A stretch of 64,000 bases of DNA from Plenodomus lindquistii (GCA_025504975.1 JANUWI010000001.1:434001-498000); one strand, 5' to 3'; shown: positions 21,470 to 34,414, counted from the stretch's first letter. A program made the numbers and translations. Notes: generated by a model from the letters alone, not told the origin.

Positions 21470-24325
21470 TCAAATCACGCCGTGTTCCTTCTCTTGTAAC
21501 TCAAGTTCTTTGATGTACTTGACGAATGTCTTCTTGTGGACCTGATGGAACACGGTTAGCACTGTTTGATACGGCGTGATGTGGAAGTAGACTTACTAAG
21601 CCTGCATATCTGCCATCTCGAAGCACACAGATGTACCTGAGACCAAGCTTGACAAAGCACTCGTACACGAGATCCATCGGGGAGTGTACATCCAATGCGA
21701 CTGGAGCGGGGTCGATAAAGGGCGTGAAGTCACTCGGATCGTGAAATGCGTGCTCTTCCTCGCCGTGCGGCTCTCTTCCGGCTGCCCAGTCCTCTTGGGG
21801 TGACATTAGACAGAGCGTGTTGTCCTCGTTGTCGAGCTTGTCCAGGGCGAATTCGAGATCAGGGGCGGGAATGAGGCCGACAAGTACGCCGTCCTTGACG
21901 ATTGGCAGGCCGCCATCCAACTCGCCGGCCATCTGCAGCCTCCGTTGCTTCTCGCGCAGCTCGGGGGCTGGGATGAGTGACTCATCAGAAACGTCGATGA
22001 TCTTCTCCTGCCTGATGCGGGGCGTGATGTCACCAAGCTCGGATGTGAAGATTGGGCGAACTTTGTTGTCCAGGAATGGGTAGGAGTTCATGTCAGTAAG
22101 CAAGTCGTAAATGCTTAACGGCTCGATGGCATCGGCCACCCATTTTGCGACCAAGATGCCAAGAGAAAATGGCAGCACGTGATCCAAACTTCCAGTGAGC
22201 TCGAAGAGGATGACGGCTAGTGTAATCGACAAGCGCGTAACGCCAGTCATTGTCGCTCCTGCAGCCACCAAAGCGTAGACACCTGGGACCACACATGAAC
22301 CAGGTGGGCCTTCTGGAACACACTCGCCAAACACACCAAGATGGCTGAAGCGAAGGGCAAAGAGCTGCACAGTGTGGCCAATGAATCGTCCGGCTAGACC
22401 ACCGACTACCATGGAAGGCACGTAGATACCAGCAGGTACCTTGATGCCGAAGGTCACAACAGTAAGACTGGCCTTGATGAGGAAGGCAATGAACAGCGTC
22501 TTGAGCACACTCGGGATGTGTTCTTTTGTAGGGCAAAGGCCATCACCAGAGTCTGTGTAGGCATCGCAAGGGCTGGCCAGTTCGAAGAGTAACTCTGTGA
22601 CTGGAAGCTTCGTGTATCGGTTCCAGAAGCTGATCAGACCAGTAATCAAAGCGACGAGGAAGACCTCGAGCAAGGGATACTTTTTGATCGTAGGGATTCG
22701 TCGAAAGGTCCGGGCCCAGATGCGAGAAGCCTTGATGAAGAGAGCGCCCAGAACCCCGCCAACAGCTCCAGTGAAGATGAAGCTGACTAACTCGAAGAAC
22801 TTCCAGTCGAGATTGTATCGCACTTCGAACAGAACGATCTTCTTGGTTCCATAAGGGTCCAGAAACTTTAGAGACAAGGCAGCAGCCTGAGTAGTGGTTA
22901 GCTTGATGAGCATAAGCTCATAAGGTAACTTACAATACAACAGAAGAAGGTCCTGAACAGGGTCTTGGACGGAAAGTAATAGCTCACTTCCTCAAGACTG
23001 AACAATACGCCACCAATGGGAGCACCAAAGGCAACCGCCACGCCGCTTGCAGCACTGGCGCTCAGGATCTCTCTTCGTTTTCCATCGTTGTTCCTGTATT
23101 TGGAGAATATACGGCATGCAATGTTTCCAATGCAGGTCGCAATGTGAACGTATGGACCCTCCTTACCAAGACTGAGTCCAGACGCGACACTAAGAACCAG
23201 TGCCAGCGTTTTGATAACGAGGGTACGAACTCCAAGATATCCGTGAAGAACGAAGCCACTGAGTATAACCTTGACTTCGGCCACGCCGCTACCTGCAGCG
23301 GAGTAGTACACCATAGGTGGACGGACTTGAGCTTCCTGGAACTGCCTTTCAGGACTTATGCTACGTTTGCGGTCATCCTCTTCAAGATTAGAGTATCTGC
23401 GCACTTCAGCCCCAAGGTTCTCATCAAGAGTGGAAAGCGAGATAGCGGAGGGAATGACAGTCTTGGTAGTCAAGGTCAAGAGACAAGAGGCCATGGACAG
23501 CGCCACGACTGACAGCACGAAGAAGCCATATTGTGTCTGGACCACGTCCAGCCTGTCACTGCGGAAGACCTTGGACCAATGGACCCAGTTGTCGCATATT
23601 GATGCGCCGTCACAGCACGTCTTCCGGCTCTTGGTCCAACCGGTAGTACAGTGCCCCTGCTTCAGATCGAAGAGGGTGGTTTCCGTGGTGTTGACCAGAT
23701 AAGCACATACAGCAGTCAGGACGCCGATGAGAGCTACAAGGATCCAGCCTTGGGCTCCGTCAAACCATGCTGCCAGGCGCCCTCTGATATCTTTGCGGCT
23801 ACGCAGAGCCTTGACTCGGTACGCATCGGCGATGTTGTCGTGCACCCAATCTGTGGAGGTGAACTGGTCATACCACACTCGGTTGTCTTGCCACAGAGAC
23901 GCCTTTGCCGAGTGCATGCTGTCCTCTAGCCCTGACCGTCTCTCGCCCAAGGCGTTCACGAGCCGCTGGCTAAACGACTGACCGCCGGTGAAGGAGCCTG
24001 CTCTGCTGTGTCGCATACGCGAGCTGGTGGGCAGCTGGCTGTTGTGTCTCTTCATGCCCGGCCTCGGTGTGCCTGGCGTTGCAGCACCAGGCAGGCTCGC
24101 ATAGGATTGCGCCGTGGGGCCATGAGGGTTGAGCAAGCTTGTCCGCTCGTTGATGCTCTCGCGCGACCGCGTGAGATCATGGTCGGAGCCTCGCATGGGC
24201 TTCAGCGGGCGAAATGTGGCCGTCGGTGACGAGGGCGCGGTGGTGCTGATGGTGTCATCGCGTTCGCGTTGCTCGGCAGCGTACTCGTCGTCGTCCAGGT
24301 CGACACTCCTGTAGGACTTGGCCAT
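21470..24325 (-). CDS. CLC-family chloride/proton exchanger (Gef1/ClC-3/4/5 type)
   Basis: Predicted 917-residue intracellular membrane protein. Exons 24325-22934, 22886-21597 and 21541-21470 join at phase 0; introns are 47 and 55 nt. The last exon adds only 23 residues (VHKKTFVKYIKE...). A Ser/Pro-rich cytosolic N-terminus of about 190 residues precedes the channel core. The ion-path motifs are present: GSGVAEVK at about 345, GKEGPYVH at about 387 with the gating Glu, GAPIGGVLFSLEEVSYY at about 434 and GIYVPSMVVGG in the second half. Two Glu in SLEE match the proton glutamate region of ClC-4/5, which points to an exchanger rather than a channel. Two C-terminal CBS domains follow (about 690-900). 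The family acidifies endosomes, Golgi or vacuole and supports copper loading in yeast. The yeast Gef1 equivalence is inferred. Confidence 0.92.
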
Positions 24326-25102
24326 GGCAGGTGTTAGGGGGCAGCCTACTCTAGGTGAGGGGAGTGCAGCTACAGGCTGTGCAACAGCGGGGGATTAGGA
24401 CAGGGTTAGACATGGACAAGTCGGCGAGGCGATGAAACCACCAGTGATCATCTGAAAGGTCAAGGCGGTGTCACGAAGGTCCCATGGGCTGGGCAGCATG
24501 CCATGAGGTCCCCACTCGCACTCGCACTTCCCTCCAAGGAAGGACTTCGGCTCCTTTATCGCGGGAAATGACGCGCGCCGCAAGCAGCTCCACAGACGAA
24601 GGAAGGGTACTAGACGCTAGACGTCGATACAGATGCACATCGCCCAAAACCACGCCGTAAAGACTGTAGATCGCGCTGCTCGGGATTACACCGCACGACT
24701 CGGTGAAGCTGCCAGAAGAACGGAGGGCGGTTATGGCGTGTGCGTGTGACAGCATGCGGATGACGCGACGCTGTGGGCTGCAGGGTCTACTCTATGTACA
24801 CAGTACGCTACTCCCGGTTGGGCCACACACCGACAGCCAATCACTTGCTACCCCACACCGGCGGCTGCTGTGCTCTCCATGCACCAGACCATCAGGAATC
24901 TGGTCTTGCGCCTCACTGGACATTCACCTGCTTGGCAAGACAGGTCTGAGCATCCATCATCACCTTACTCGCAATTGCTTGGACCATACTCGGCTATCGT
25001 GCACCCAAAGTCCGATCTATCTCCGGACTGGAACGGCCCGCATTTGGTACGACGTTCGACGACGCACGTACATACCGATTCGAGCAGTGAGCAGTCATCA
25101 TA
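24326..25102. other. intergenic region between CLC and SGNH esterase genes
   Basis: About 780 bp shared 5' flank of two divergent genes. Open frames on both strands show no domain. Likely promoter DNA; no specific element recognised. Confidence 0.45.
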
Positions 25103-26219
25103 ATGGTGAGTATTCTTCGGCACCGCCAAGGTCTGTCGCAATATAGCTGACTACAGAAGCCTGCACCTTACGAGCAATTCTTCTTGTTTGGAGACAGTAT
25201 AACCCAAGATAGCTTCAATCAGGACAGAGGACTTGGCTTCTCTGCAGCTCTACAGGCAGGTTAGTAGGAAATCCTAAATCTCAGAATTGCGTCCGATTTT
25301 CCTGGGTGTTTGTCTGGCGACGTGATGGTGTATGTCGAACGAGAACGATCTGTGCTAAGGCCCCGCAGCATATATACGACGACTCGATGTAGTCAACCGT
25401 GGCTTTAGGTAAGACAAGTTCCTTCTGCAATGCTTCATAAGTTCTAAGTCAGTCAGTGGTTACAATTCTCGCCAAGCTCTTCATATCCTACCTGCTATCA
25501 TACCATCCCCAGATGAGGCCAAAATTCGTTTCTTGGTGAGTTCCTCACCGTCTTCAGTCATGTCCTCAGCTGATGTGATAGACCATCTTCTTCGGCGCAA
25601 ACGATGCTTCGCTGCCTGATGCACCCAACAAGCAGCATGTCCCACTCGATGAGTACAAAGACAACCTCGAGAAGATTATTACCCACCCCAAAATTGTTGC
25701 TCACAACCCTCGAATTATCCTAATCGCACCGCCGCCCATCAATGAGCATCTTTGGTGGCCCCGCGACCAGTCAAATGGATATACCAGCGTGTCACGACTG
25801 GCAAGCACAACCAAGGTGTATGCCGAAGCAGTGTGTGAGATTGGAAAGAAGCTTGACGTGCCAGTCGTAAGCTTGTGGGACGCCTTCATGGCGAAGACAA
25901 ACTTCAAGGCGGACGCGTGGAAGCTTGGTGATCCAGTTCCCGGGTCTTTGGATGTTCCACAGAATGATGCTCTGGTGGAGCTCATGTATGACGGTAGGTC
26001 GCGGCGAAATTCAGACGAGTCGCCTGCGTTGTGCTGACAAGGCATACAGGCCTTCATTTTAACCCTGCTGGATACGACATCTTCTTTAAGGAAGTCATGA
26101 AACTGGTTGAATCAGTGTGGCCGGATCAGATGCCTGAGAAGCTGCCCATGGTTTTTCCTCTGTGGAATGATCAAGACGCGTGGCAGAAGTGGGAGAGCAC
26201 TCAGGCGTCAAGTCAGTAA
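25103..26219 (+). CDS. SGNH/GDSL esterase, IAH1 (isoamyl acetate hydrolase) type
   Basis: Predicted 268-residue cytosolic esterase in six exons: 25103-25105, 25157-25259, 25369-25408, 25457-25535, 25582-25993 and 26050-26219. The first coding exon is just the ATG, followed at once by GTGAGT. All joins keep frame and rebuild SGNH blocks I, II, III and V. Block I is FLFGDSITQ with nucleophile Ser15. Block II is RGFSGYNSRQAL with the Gly. Block III is FFGANDA with the Asn, and block V is DGLHFNPAGYD with the catalytic Asp/His. No signal peptide is present, unlike the SGNH hydrolase at 51.5 kb. Yeast Iah1 hydrolyses short acetate esters; other homologues act on varied small esters, so the substrate is not certain. 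The intron-rich structure contrasts with its one- to three-exon neighbours. Confidence 0.88.
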
Positions 26220-26923
26220 AATCGAGAAGCCAGGTATTGCAGCATATACAAAATAGATAGCCTACCATCGCAAAGCCACCTTGTCGTTGTCGCGCTCAAG
26301 CGGCAGCCGCGCGACGTTGCTCGCGGCTCACGGAGTCCCGCCGACTGTCCAATCGGATGGTATGCACGAGAGAGCCTCTAAACTCCGACATGGTTGGTGC
26401 AACACCTGTCTACCAACTTGTCCAAACCTACATCAGCCATCTGAGACCGCTGAGAGTTGCCGCCTGTCTCGCGCACAACGCAGTAGCCTGTGGAACGCCA
26501 GGACCATCCTCCTTTCTGTGCCGACGGATCTATTGTCGCCAATTGCCACGCGCAATCGTCCCTTGGTGCAACATACGAAATCGAACAGCGCGCACCTGCC
26601 ATCACTTCCGTTGCTCTTCTGAAAGCTCCCAGAGAGCGATCCTAATTTTGAATTCGTCCAACTAGAACGATTCTGACATAAGCCCTGAACAACTGCTCGG
26701 CCCATTCGTGTAGTGACCCAGTCTGCTGGACACCTGCCGTCCTGAGTGGATTCGTACTTCGACAGGCATCCAAACCCAAGTCGGCCAGCTGTCAGACTCC
26801 CAAGGATACAGTGCTGGTGGTGTGGTAGTTGTCTGGAGCCTGTCGGCAGGGGAGCACATGCAGTGGGCACGACTGGGGTCTCTTCATTGAGAACTCCCAC
26901 CAAGGGATGAGACTACCACGGGC
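26220..26923. other. intergenic region, no gene seen
   Basis: About 700 bp between two genes on the plus strand. A 156-codon minus-strand open frame (26433-26903) lacks any recognisable motif and is probably chance. Confidence 0.45.
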
Positions 26924-28725
26924 ATGGATCCTGAAAGCCTAGCCTTTCAGCCGCGCGAAGACTTCTGGCAGTTCCAAAACGACATGCTAAGAGTGCAGCA
27001 ATCACAAGCTGAGCTCACCGACCGCGTCTCACGTCTAGAGCGCAAGCACGAGGATGACTCGCGTCTGAAGAACGTTTGGGGCACGTCTTCGCCCTTTCCG
27101 TCAGTGCTAGGCGGCACACCCCAACAAGGTGCGTGGTGATAGCAACTGCTTCTCCAAAGATGCATACACGACTAACAGGTACAGTTCCTCTACAGCAGCC
27201 AACCGCCGAGCATTTTTCCAATTTCGACGATCATTCGAGCAACCTCATCGGTAACCTCCAGCTCGATGCTGACGAGGAGCCTCGCCGCGTGGGCGCTACA
27301 TCTCGGGCCAACAGTGTTCGCTTCGACGAGACCGCCAATCATGGACACTGGGCGCATGCGTCGAGGTCATCGCTGGACCTGATACCCCGCACTGGAAGCA
27401 GTCTGGGCGGTCATGCGCTGAGTGAGCGTAGCTACTCCCACAAATCGGATGGAAGGCAGAGCTCAGCCGGCCAGTCGGTACATTCGGTGGCATCGGGACG
27501 CGCGAATAGTCTCACGAGCTTTGGCACGGCGCCGCCGATTGAAGCGCCAGGACTGGCACCTGGCTTGTTCATTCTTGGCTCTGTGCCTGCTATAATACGT
27601 TGCTGGCTCAACACGGATTTCAAACATGACACTCTTCTATACGCGGCCGTTTGCTCTGGTTCATATGCGTCGCATCTGGATCTTTATCTCATCGAACACC
27701 TAGGCTTTCAGGATCACGTCGTTGTCGACGATGGGGTGCGCAAGATTAAACTTTCGGTTTATCTCCCCGAGGCAGTGCCCGTGTCACAGACATCACGCTC
27801 AAGTAGTCCAGCGCCACAGCTTCCGTCAGTAGGCGTCGAGTTTACCGTCATGGAGCAGCACGATCCAGCGCTGAACCCGAAGGCGATTCAGATATATCTG
27901 GGAAGCGATATGCTTCGAACACATAATGCAGATATTCTGTTCTCATCCAACCAACTCACTCTATACGATGATGATGGTAGTAAGCTTCGAATTCCTTTGG
28001 TGCGTCCCGAAGATGACCGTGCCTTCAAGTCGTTGTCTACCACTAGCATGGACTCTGGCATTGCAAAGCCACACGAGTCTGCTTCGTTGGCGGTCAACAA
28101 AGCTTCACGGGTCGACATAGCTGAGAACGCCGCCGCCAACGCGCCAGCATCCATCCCATTAGCTTCCGGGGCGAACAACAACAATAGTACGGCAACAAGC
28201 TCAGACGATGGAGGATCCAGCGGACGCGCAAGCCTCGAACACCGGCCTCGTCTTGGTCTTTCAACAAGTCGCAGGGGGAGTAAAGATGCTCAAGATCAGA
28301 CAGCCACAAACGCCGCTCCACGCCCCGGCGCACCGACCGCTATATGGAGCAATTGGCGGCGGGAACAACAGGAGAAAACTGCGGCTGGCTCTGTGGACTG
28401 GGCCAGCGTGGGTAAAAGCTCAGCTTCGAACCCGGCCTATCAGCGCCGGGATACGGGAATCAAGGTGCTGAGGCCTTCAAAACCGACACGTACAATGTCA
28501 ACATCAACCTCGTCGCCGGTGACTGGGCAGTCTCGTTTCTTCGACGATGGAAAAAGGAGAGTAGAGGGTGAGCCAAGTGCAAGTCTGGTACCTGCACCAG
28601 CCAAACGGGCAGTCTCTGGCGACTTTGGGTCGGATAGTGTGACGGGTGCAGCAAAGACACGTCCCGCGAATCCGGTTGGCGGTGCATCTGCGTTTGCTTG
28701 GTTGAACAGCGGTGGATCCAAGTAG
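26924..28725 (+). CDS. conserved fungal protein of unknown function
   Basis: Predicted 583 residues; exons 26924-27128 and 27179-28725 with a 50-nt intron. I do not recognise a named domain. Visible parts are as follows. A short N-terminal coiled coil has heptad-like leucines (about residues 10-50, with VQQSQAELTDRVSRLERKHE). A Ser-rich linker follows. A compact hydrophobic domain at about 175-310 includes GLFILGSVPAIIRCWLNTDF, LYAAVCSGSY and KLSVYLPEAVP; it looks globular and well conserved. The long C-terminal part is disordered, rich in Ser, Ala and Thr, and ends AFAWLNSGGSK. No signal peptide or membrane helix is seen. The central domain resembles what is often auto-labelled as ubiquitin-hydrolase-19-like in fungi, but no Cys/His protease box is present, so I do not use that name. 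It lies 5' of the UBP12-type gene in the same orientation. Confidence 0.75.
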
Positions 28726-29610
28726 ACGTGCAGCCTGTGTGCGGTGTGTGGCGACTGCGTGAGCTGTCGTATGTAGCATATATGATACCCTTTGACCAAG
28801 GCTGGCACGCTTTGGCCGTGTCCACCACACCACAGGTTGCCACTGAGAGTGTTGCCATGAAAATTCTGCGTCAGTTTAGTCTGTGTAGCTCGCTTCCAAA
28901 ATGGGGGTACCCGGAATGAGGCTGTCTCCCGTTTCTGGTAGGCTGGTAGGGGAGGTAGGACGCTTGGCAGGGCTCGCTAAAGCTTTTGGTAGGGCTGAGA
29001 CGCAGAGGCAGCCGACAGTGACGACGGGCAAAGTCACCGCCTTGGCCTCTTGTTTCCCTGCGGTTGCCTGCAGTTAGCCACGCCCTCACCGCTCGTCTGT
29101 CCCGTTGCCCGTAAAGAGCCCCGACGTCGCCGTTGTTGTTTGCGCCGCCGTGTCGTGCCGCTGCCTCTTCTCGCCGGCCTTGTTCTGCCTTGAAGCTCCC
29201 CGGGCTTCACGGCGGGCCCCAGCTTCACCACGGCCTCCAACCACAGCAAGAAGCGCAAGATTGCAACCCCCGCCCGCACGCCATCTCGAGACGGGAGACG
29301 CTCCCCGAATGTGGGCACGGGTGTAGGCTCGCCTCGCTCCTCCCCGCACCCCTCCGCATCGCCGCCGCGTTACCTCCCACCCCACCTGCACGACGAAGTG
29401 CTGCCGCTCGACACGCCGCACGACGCCGCCACTGTCTCTGCCCGCGACAATTCGCCTGGAGCAAGCTCGCCCAGCGAGGCATACGCCAACCTGACGCTCG
29501 ACAGCCGCGAAGGCTCCCTCCCCGCCGCTGAGCGCGCACGCACCGCTGCACAGCCTGACCATCGACCCCCGCCGCGCTCGTCGTCGCCCGCGAAGCGCCT
29601 GCACTCGGCC
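28726..29610. other. intergenic region and possible 5' coding extension of UBP12-type gene
   Basis: The reading frame of the downstream deubiquitinase stays open upstream of its first ATG, from 29194 (just after an in-frame stop) to 29610. It encodes a Ser/Pro/Arg-rich stretch including HSKKRKIATPARTPSRDGRR. There is no ATG in this part. Either translation starts at 29611, or an unseen upstream exon supplies the start. 28726-29190 shows nothing else. Confidence 0.45.
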
Positions 29611-32600
29611 ATGGACAACGACAACTCGGCCTCCGACGCCAGCAAAGACCACACAGCCGGCACCCCCACCCCACAACGGACCGCGCGAGCAACATCAATA
29701 GACATGGTGGACACGCCCAACACCAACCTGCCCAGCATAGATGAGCAGGTGACTAGGGTCATGGCAATCATGGGCAACGGCCTCAAAGATGGAGACGAAG
29801 GCTACGCCGTGTCAGAGAAGTGGCTTGCGCGGGTGTGGTCAAGGACTGCAGATAACACCTGGCACCCTCAGGCCTTCGACAAAGAGGCGACCATGGGCCC
29901 TATTGGACCAGTGGATAACTCGGCGTTGGTCGACAAGGGTGAAATGCAAGACGGTCCTGTGGACCTTGAAGGCAACGATTTCATCCCAATCAGCAAAGCA
30001 ATGCAGATTGGCCACGATTTCGAGATTGTGCCCACAAAAGCATGGGAGCTTGTCCTCGGTTGGCATGGGCTCAAGGAAGGATCCCCGGTAATTCGTCGAT
30101 ATGCCCACAACACTGTACCAAACGGCGACAAGGAGCACATCATGTGGGAGGTGCACCCCCCGATTCTCACCATTCGGAAGATACGGAAGAGCCCGCCAAC
30201 AGCCGCTGAAACAGCAAAGACCGCAGAGAAGTTGGTGACCAGCAAGTACGGAAGCTTCGTAGGCTTGATAGAGGCTGCAAAGAAGGCGGCGGGTATTGAT
30301 CTGAACAACAAAGTCCGCGTTTGGAGACTCCTTCAAACCGCCTCCACAGATGAACCGCAACCGTCGCAGCCGTCGGGCATTCTGACACCGGATGCATCAC
30401 CACGTGGCGGATCGCCAGTCACATCCGTGTCGCGCCCCTCTCTCATTATGGACGTAGCTAGCTTCAATGGCCTCAAGTTTGGGACAGAACGTGAGCTAGT
30501 CACTGGCAAAGATGAAGAAGCCAACGAAAAATACAACAAATCCCTCACTTTGGAAGATGCCGGCTTCACTCAAGACCAAACTATTGTGCTCGAGGAACAC
30601 GACGAGAAAGGCGAATACATCTCCGACGTCACGGCAACTGCCGCTAAAAGCAAGACCAATGACCAGATGACCAAAGGCTCGCAAAGCAACACCAACAGCG
30701 GAAGAAACACCCCAAATTCCGGTGCACTCACGCGTGGAAGAACAAGGTCTGGCAAAGTACGTGGCCATGTTGGATTGACCAATCTTGGCAATACATGCTA
30801 CATGAACTCGGCCCTTCAGTGCTTGCGCAGCGTAGAGGAGCTGAGCATGTACTTCCTCAATAGCAAGTGGAAGGAAGAGATCAACGTCGACAATCCCATT
30901 GGGCACAAAGGCGCGATAGCTAAAGTCTACGCCAATTTGTTGACTCAAATCTATGATGTTGGAAACTCTTCGTCCTTCGCACCAAAGAACTTCAAGCAAA
31001 CATTGGGCAGAGCGAACGGTCTCTTCTCGGGCTACGGCCAACAAGATTCTCAAGAATTTGTTAGCTGGCTTGTAGATGCACTGCACGAGGATCTCAACAG
31101 AGTACATGTTAAACCATACCGGGAGAATCCGGATTCAGATGACAACACCTTCAAGGATCCAAATGCAATCAGGCAACTCGGCGAAACCTATCGGGACAAC
31201 CACCGTGCTCGCAATGACTCTGTAGCAATGGACTTGTTCAGTGGTATGTACAAACCAGGAGCATCTACCTACTCCTGGAGTGCGGATCTCCAACAACTTC
31301 ACGATGCTAAAACATAGTGCAGGTTTCTACAAGAACACAATGGTTTGCCCGGAATGTGACAAAGTCAGCATTACATTCGACCCTTACAGCCAGCTTACAC
31401 TCCAATTACCAATCGAGCAGACTTGGTCCCACACGATTACCTACGTGCCACTACTAGGCAGACCTTATCAGCTTGAGATTGATATCGATAAGAACGCAAC
31501 AATCAAGACTTTAAAGGAATTTGTCGGAAAGCGTGGCGGCAACGTACCCGCAAAGCGGATCATGGCCTCGGAGGTATACAGCCACAAGTTCTACCGACAC
31601 CTTGACGACGCATCCACTATCGCAGAAACAAATATTGGCGCTAGGGACGACATATTTTTCTACGAGTTGGACAACGTGCCAAGCAATTGGCCTGCACCCA
31701 AAAAAAAGGGGTCCAAGTACAAGGTGCTTCTTCACGGGTCCTCCGATGAAGACATACCGGACTCATCGTCCCCTCTTCATGACAGGATCGTTGTTCCAGT
31801 CTTTCACCGTGGACCTAGTGCCTCGTCCTACCGGTCTCAGAATTATACCATGGCTTTGTGGCCGTTCCACATTGTACTCACGCGTGAGGAAGCGAAAGAC
31901 TATGATACGATACTGCGCAAAGTCTTGGCCAAGGTGGCTCAATCAACTACTAGGCCTATACTTAGCGAGCTCAACAGCCAGCCCTCGCAGACACAGTCGC
32001 GCTCTGGGTCAGACGTCGTTTTGACGACCGAAGAGGACGCTTCGCCCAACGACCCCCAAGTGAAAGATGGATCGATCGAAGGTGAAGACATGGTTGAGGT
32101 AACTATGGCTGATTCTACGGAGGCGCCCACGCAACAGGCCTTAGCACCGACTGCCAACTCGGAGGAAGTGCCAGAAGTGTTGAGACCAGGCAGCTTCATT
32201 CCTCCAGAGTTCCGACAATTGTTTGACCTGAAGCACACGAAGAAAAGTAGTGAATTCGTAACGACAGGATGGAGTACTGTCGATCACTCTCGAACGCTTG
32301 AATCCATCACAAAGCGCATTCGTCTCCCACCCTCACGCGAGGAGTCTACGCAGTCTTCAACCGCAGGCGAGAGCACATCGAGCGATGAGGACGAAGACAC
32401 ATTGACCGACAATGCAAATGCCGCTATTGAGGCTGCGAACGTGAGCAGTGATGAAGACATGGTCTCCGTTGAGCAAGACACATCCACACCTCGCTCAGGT
32501 AGAGGCAAGAAGAACAAGAAAGCGAGGAAGCAGCAGCGGAAGCACGAGAGAAAACACAAAAACAACAAGAACTTCAAGTCCAATAAGCATGGGCGTGTCC

Positions 32601-33961
32601 CTGAGCAGCCAAACTATCCAGACGATCCGGATGATGAGAGCGACGATCGCTTGATTCGTATGGGCGAGGCTCTGGTTGTCGAATGGAACCCTGAAGCCTA
32701 CGACGCTCTTTTCGGAGGGAGCACCGCAGATGACACTCGTGGTCAGGACGCTCTGAAGTCCATCGAGCTGCTCGATGACCCGGAGATCCAGGAGAAGAAG
32801 GCCAAGCGCGTAGCTCGTCGGAAGCATGGTATCACTTTGGAGGAGTGCTTCATGGAGACATCGAAGAGTGAGGTACTATCAGAAGACAACGCATGGTACT
32901 GTAGCCGGTGCAAGGAGCTTAGACGTGCTACTAAGACGCTTGAGATATGGACCGTACCTGACATCCTGATCATCCATCTGAAGCGCTTCAGCGGCCACCG
33001 CTCTTTCCGGGACAAGATTGAAGAGTTGATTGATTTCCCTGTTGAAGGTCTCGATCTTTCGGGCAAGGTTGGGTTCCCAGAGTCAAAAGATCTCACCTAT
33101 GATCTGTTTGCTGTCGACAACCACTACGGTGGACTCGGGGGAGGCCATTACACCGCCACTGCTCAAAACTTCTTCGACAAGCAGTGGTACGACTACAATG
33201 GTAAGAAGCGACCTTTTTACCTGTTCGCAGAAAAGTGTCACAACTAACATGAACCAGATTCCATTGTCTCTAGATGCGACTCTGGCCAGAAAGCAGTCTC
33301 ACGCGCAGCCTACCTCCTCTTTTACCGCCGCCGATCGCCTGTCCCTTTAGGCCCACCCTCGCTCCAGAAGATCGTCACAGCCGCCAACAGCCAAAACTCT
33401 GAAGACGACGACGCCGACGACGCCGACACGGACGCTCTACGCTCGGGGTCACCGGCGGGAAACGGCTCGCGCCTCGGCGATTCGTCCCGCAATGGGTCGT
33501 CGAGCGCTGGCGCGATCGCAGCGGGAGTAGGAGCCCTGCACGGGGCTGGCTCAGCGCTCTCGGCAGCCGGGAGCCGTCTAAAGAACGGAGTCGCAGCCGC
33601 GGCGAACAGTCTGAGCGGTGACGAGGGTGACGCAGATGTGGAGAATTTGCCTTCGTACCCCCACGACGAAGGATATGATGACAATGAGGATACAAGCATG
33701 TCGTACGGTAGCTATACGAACCCTTATGCCGAGGAACCTGTCTGGAGCTTCAGCGGCTTGAACGATCGCGATGACGGGTCTGATGTTGCGTCTGATATGC
33801 CGGCGTTGGGATCGGTCGGCGCAGATGAATTGGATTCGCGCATGTTGGAGGATTTCGGGGATGAATTGGGGAGTAGGGCTGGGGTGGGGACGCCGATTGC
33901 AGGGCTTGCGGGGCCGGGGAGTGATGATGAGGATGAGGTTGCGGAGATTAGGTTGGGATGA
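29611..33961 (+). CDS. UBP12: ubiquitin-specific protease, UBP12 type (DUSP + split USP)
   Basis: Predicted 1404 residues from the first in-frame ATG (MDNDNSASDASK). Exons 29611-31243, 31323-33200 and 33258-33961 have introns of 79 and 57 nt, all in frame. A DUSP domain is near residues 55-190 (EGYAVSEKWLARVWSRT) and a ubiquitin-like segment follows (VRVWRLLQ). The USP catalytic core is split. The Cys box GLTNLGNTCYMNSALQCL has nucleophile Cys396, and the His box DNHYGGLGGGHYTATAQN has His1153. Between them lie zinc-binding pairs (CPEC and CSRC) and a long acidic/basic insert rich in Lys around residues 940-970. The protein ends in a disordered acidic tail. Human USP4/11/15 and yeast Ubp12 share this layout. 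The N-terminus may be longer because the frame is open back to 29194 without an ATG. Confidence 0.9.
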
Positions 33962-34414
33962 TTGAAGAGATTTGTGGGGGGCGTGTATGCATTGGGTGAG
34001 CATGAGCATGAGCATGAGCATGAGCATAAGATGAGATGAAGAGACGATGCATGATGGCGTACAAGGCGTGTGTTTGCTTTGGAAGGATAAAAGGGTAGAG
34101 GGAAATCGGGAATGAATGGATTGGGGAAAAAGTGGTGTATTGTGTATCAAGAGGAGCCATTCAGATACGCAGAAATACACAATCCAGTATCGTTGAACAT
34201 TTTGCGTCGTACCATGACCTGCTTCCCGTAGAAAGAGAACCAGTTCTGTACTAAATCCAGAACAAAACTATTTCCATATCGTACTTCCTTTTGTAGGTAT
34301 GTAGCGACGCGTAGCTTGGGCTCACTCCACACCCACTCGTCTCAGTCTCTCTATCTTTCTCATCTCTACCATTGCAAAACCTAATGATCCTTTGTACGCA
34401 TTACTCCTAAACCA
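33962..34414. other. 3' flank with (GAGCAT)5 repeat
   Basis: About 450 bp between the convergent ends of the deubiquitinase and the HET pseudogene. Five perfect GAGCAT copies lie at 33998-34027. No gene is seen. Confidence 0.5.
33998..34027. repeat. (GAGCAT)5 microsatellite
   Basis: Five perfect tandem hexanucleotide units, starting 37 bp after the UBP12-type stop codon. Confidence 0.9.

Noticed and set aside
26433..26903. 156-codon minus-strand open frame between esterase and unknown-protein genes
   Set aside because: Composition is mixed with no motif; it looks like chance.
21470..29000. Secondary-metabolite or effector gene cluster
   Set aside because: No PKS, NRPS, terpene synthase or cluster regulator occurs in the window; secreted genes are scattered among housekeeping genes.
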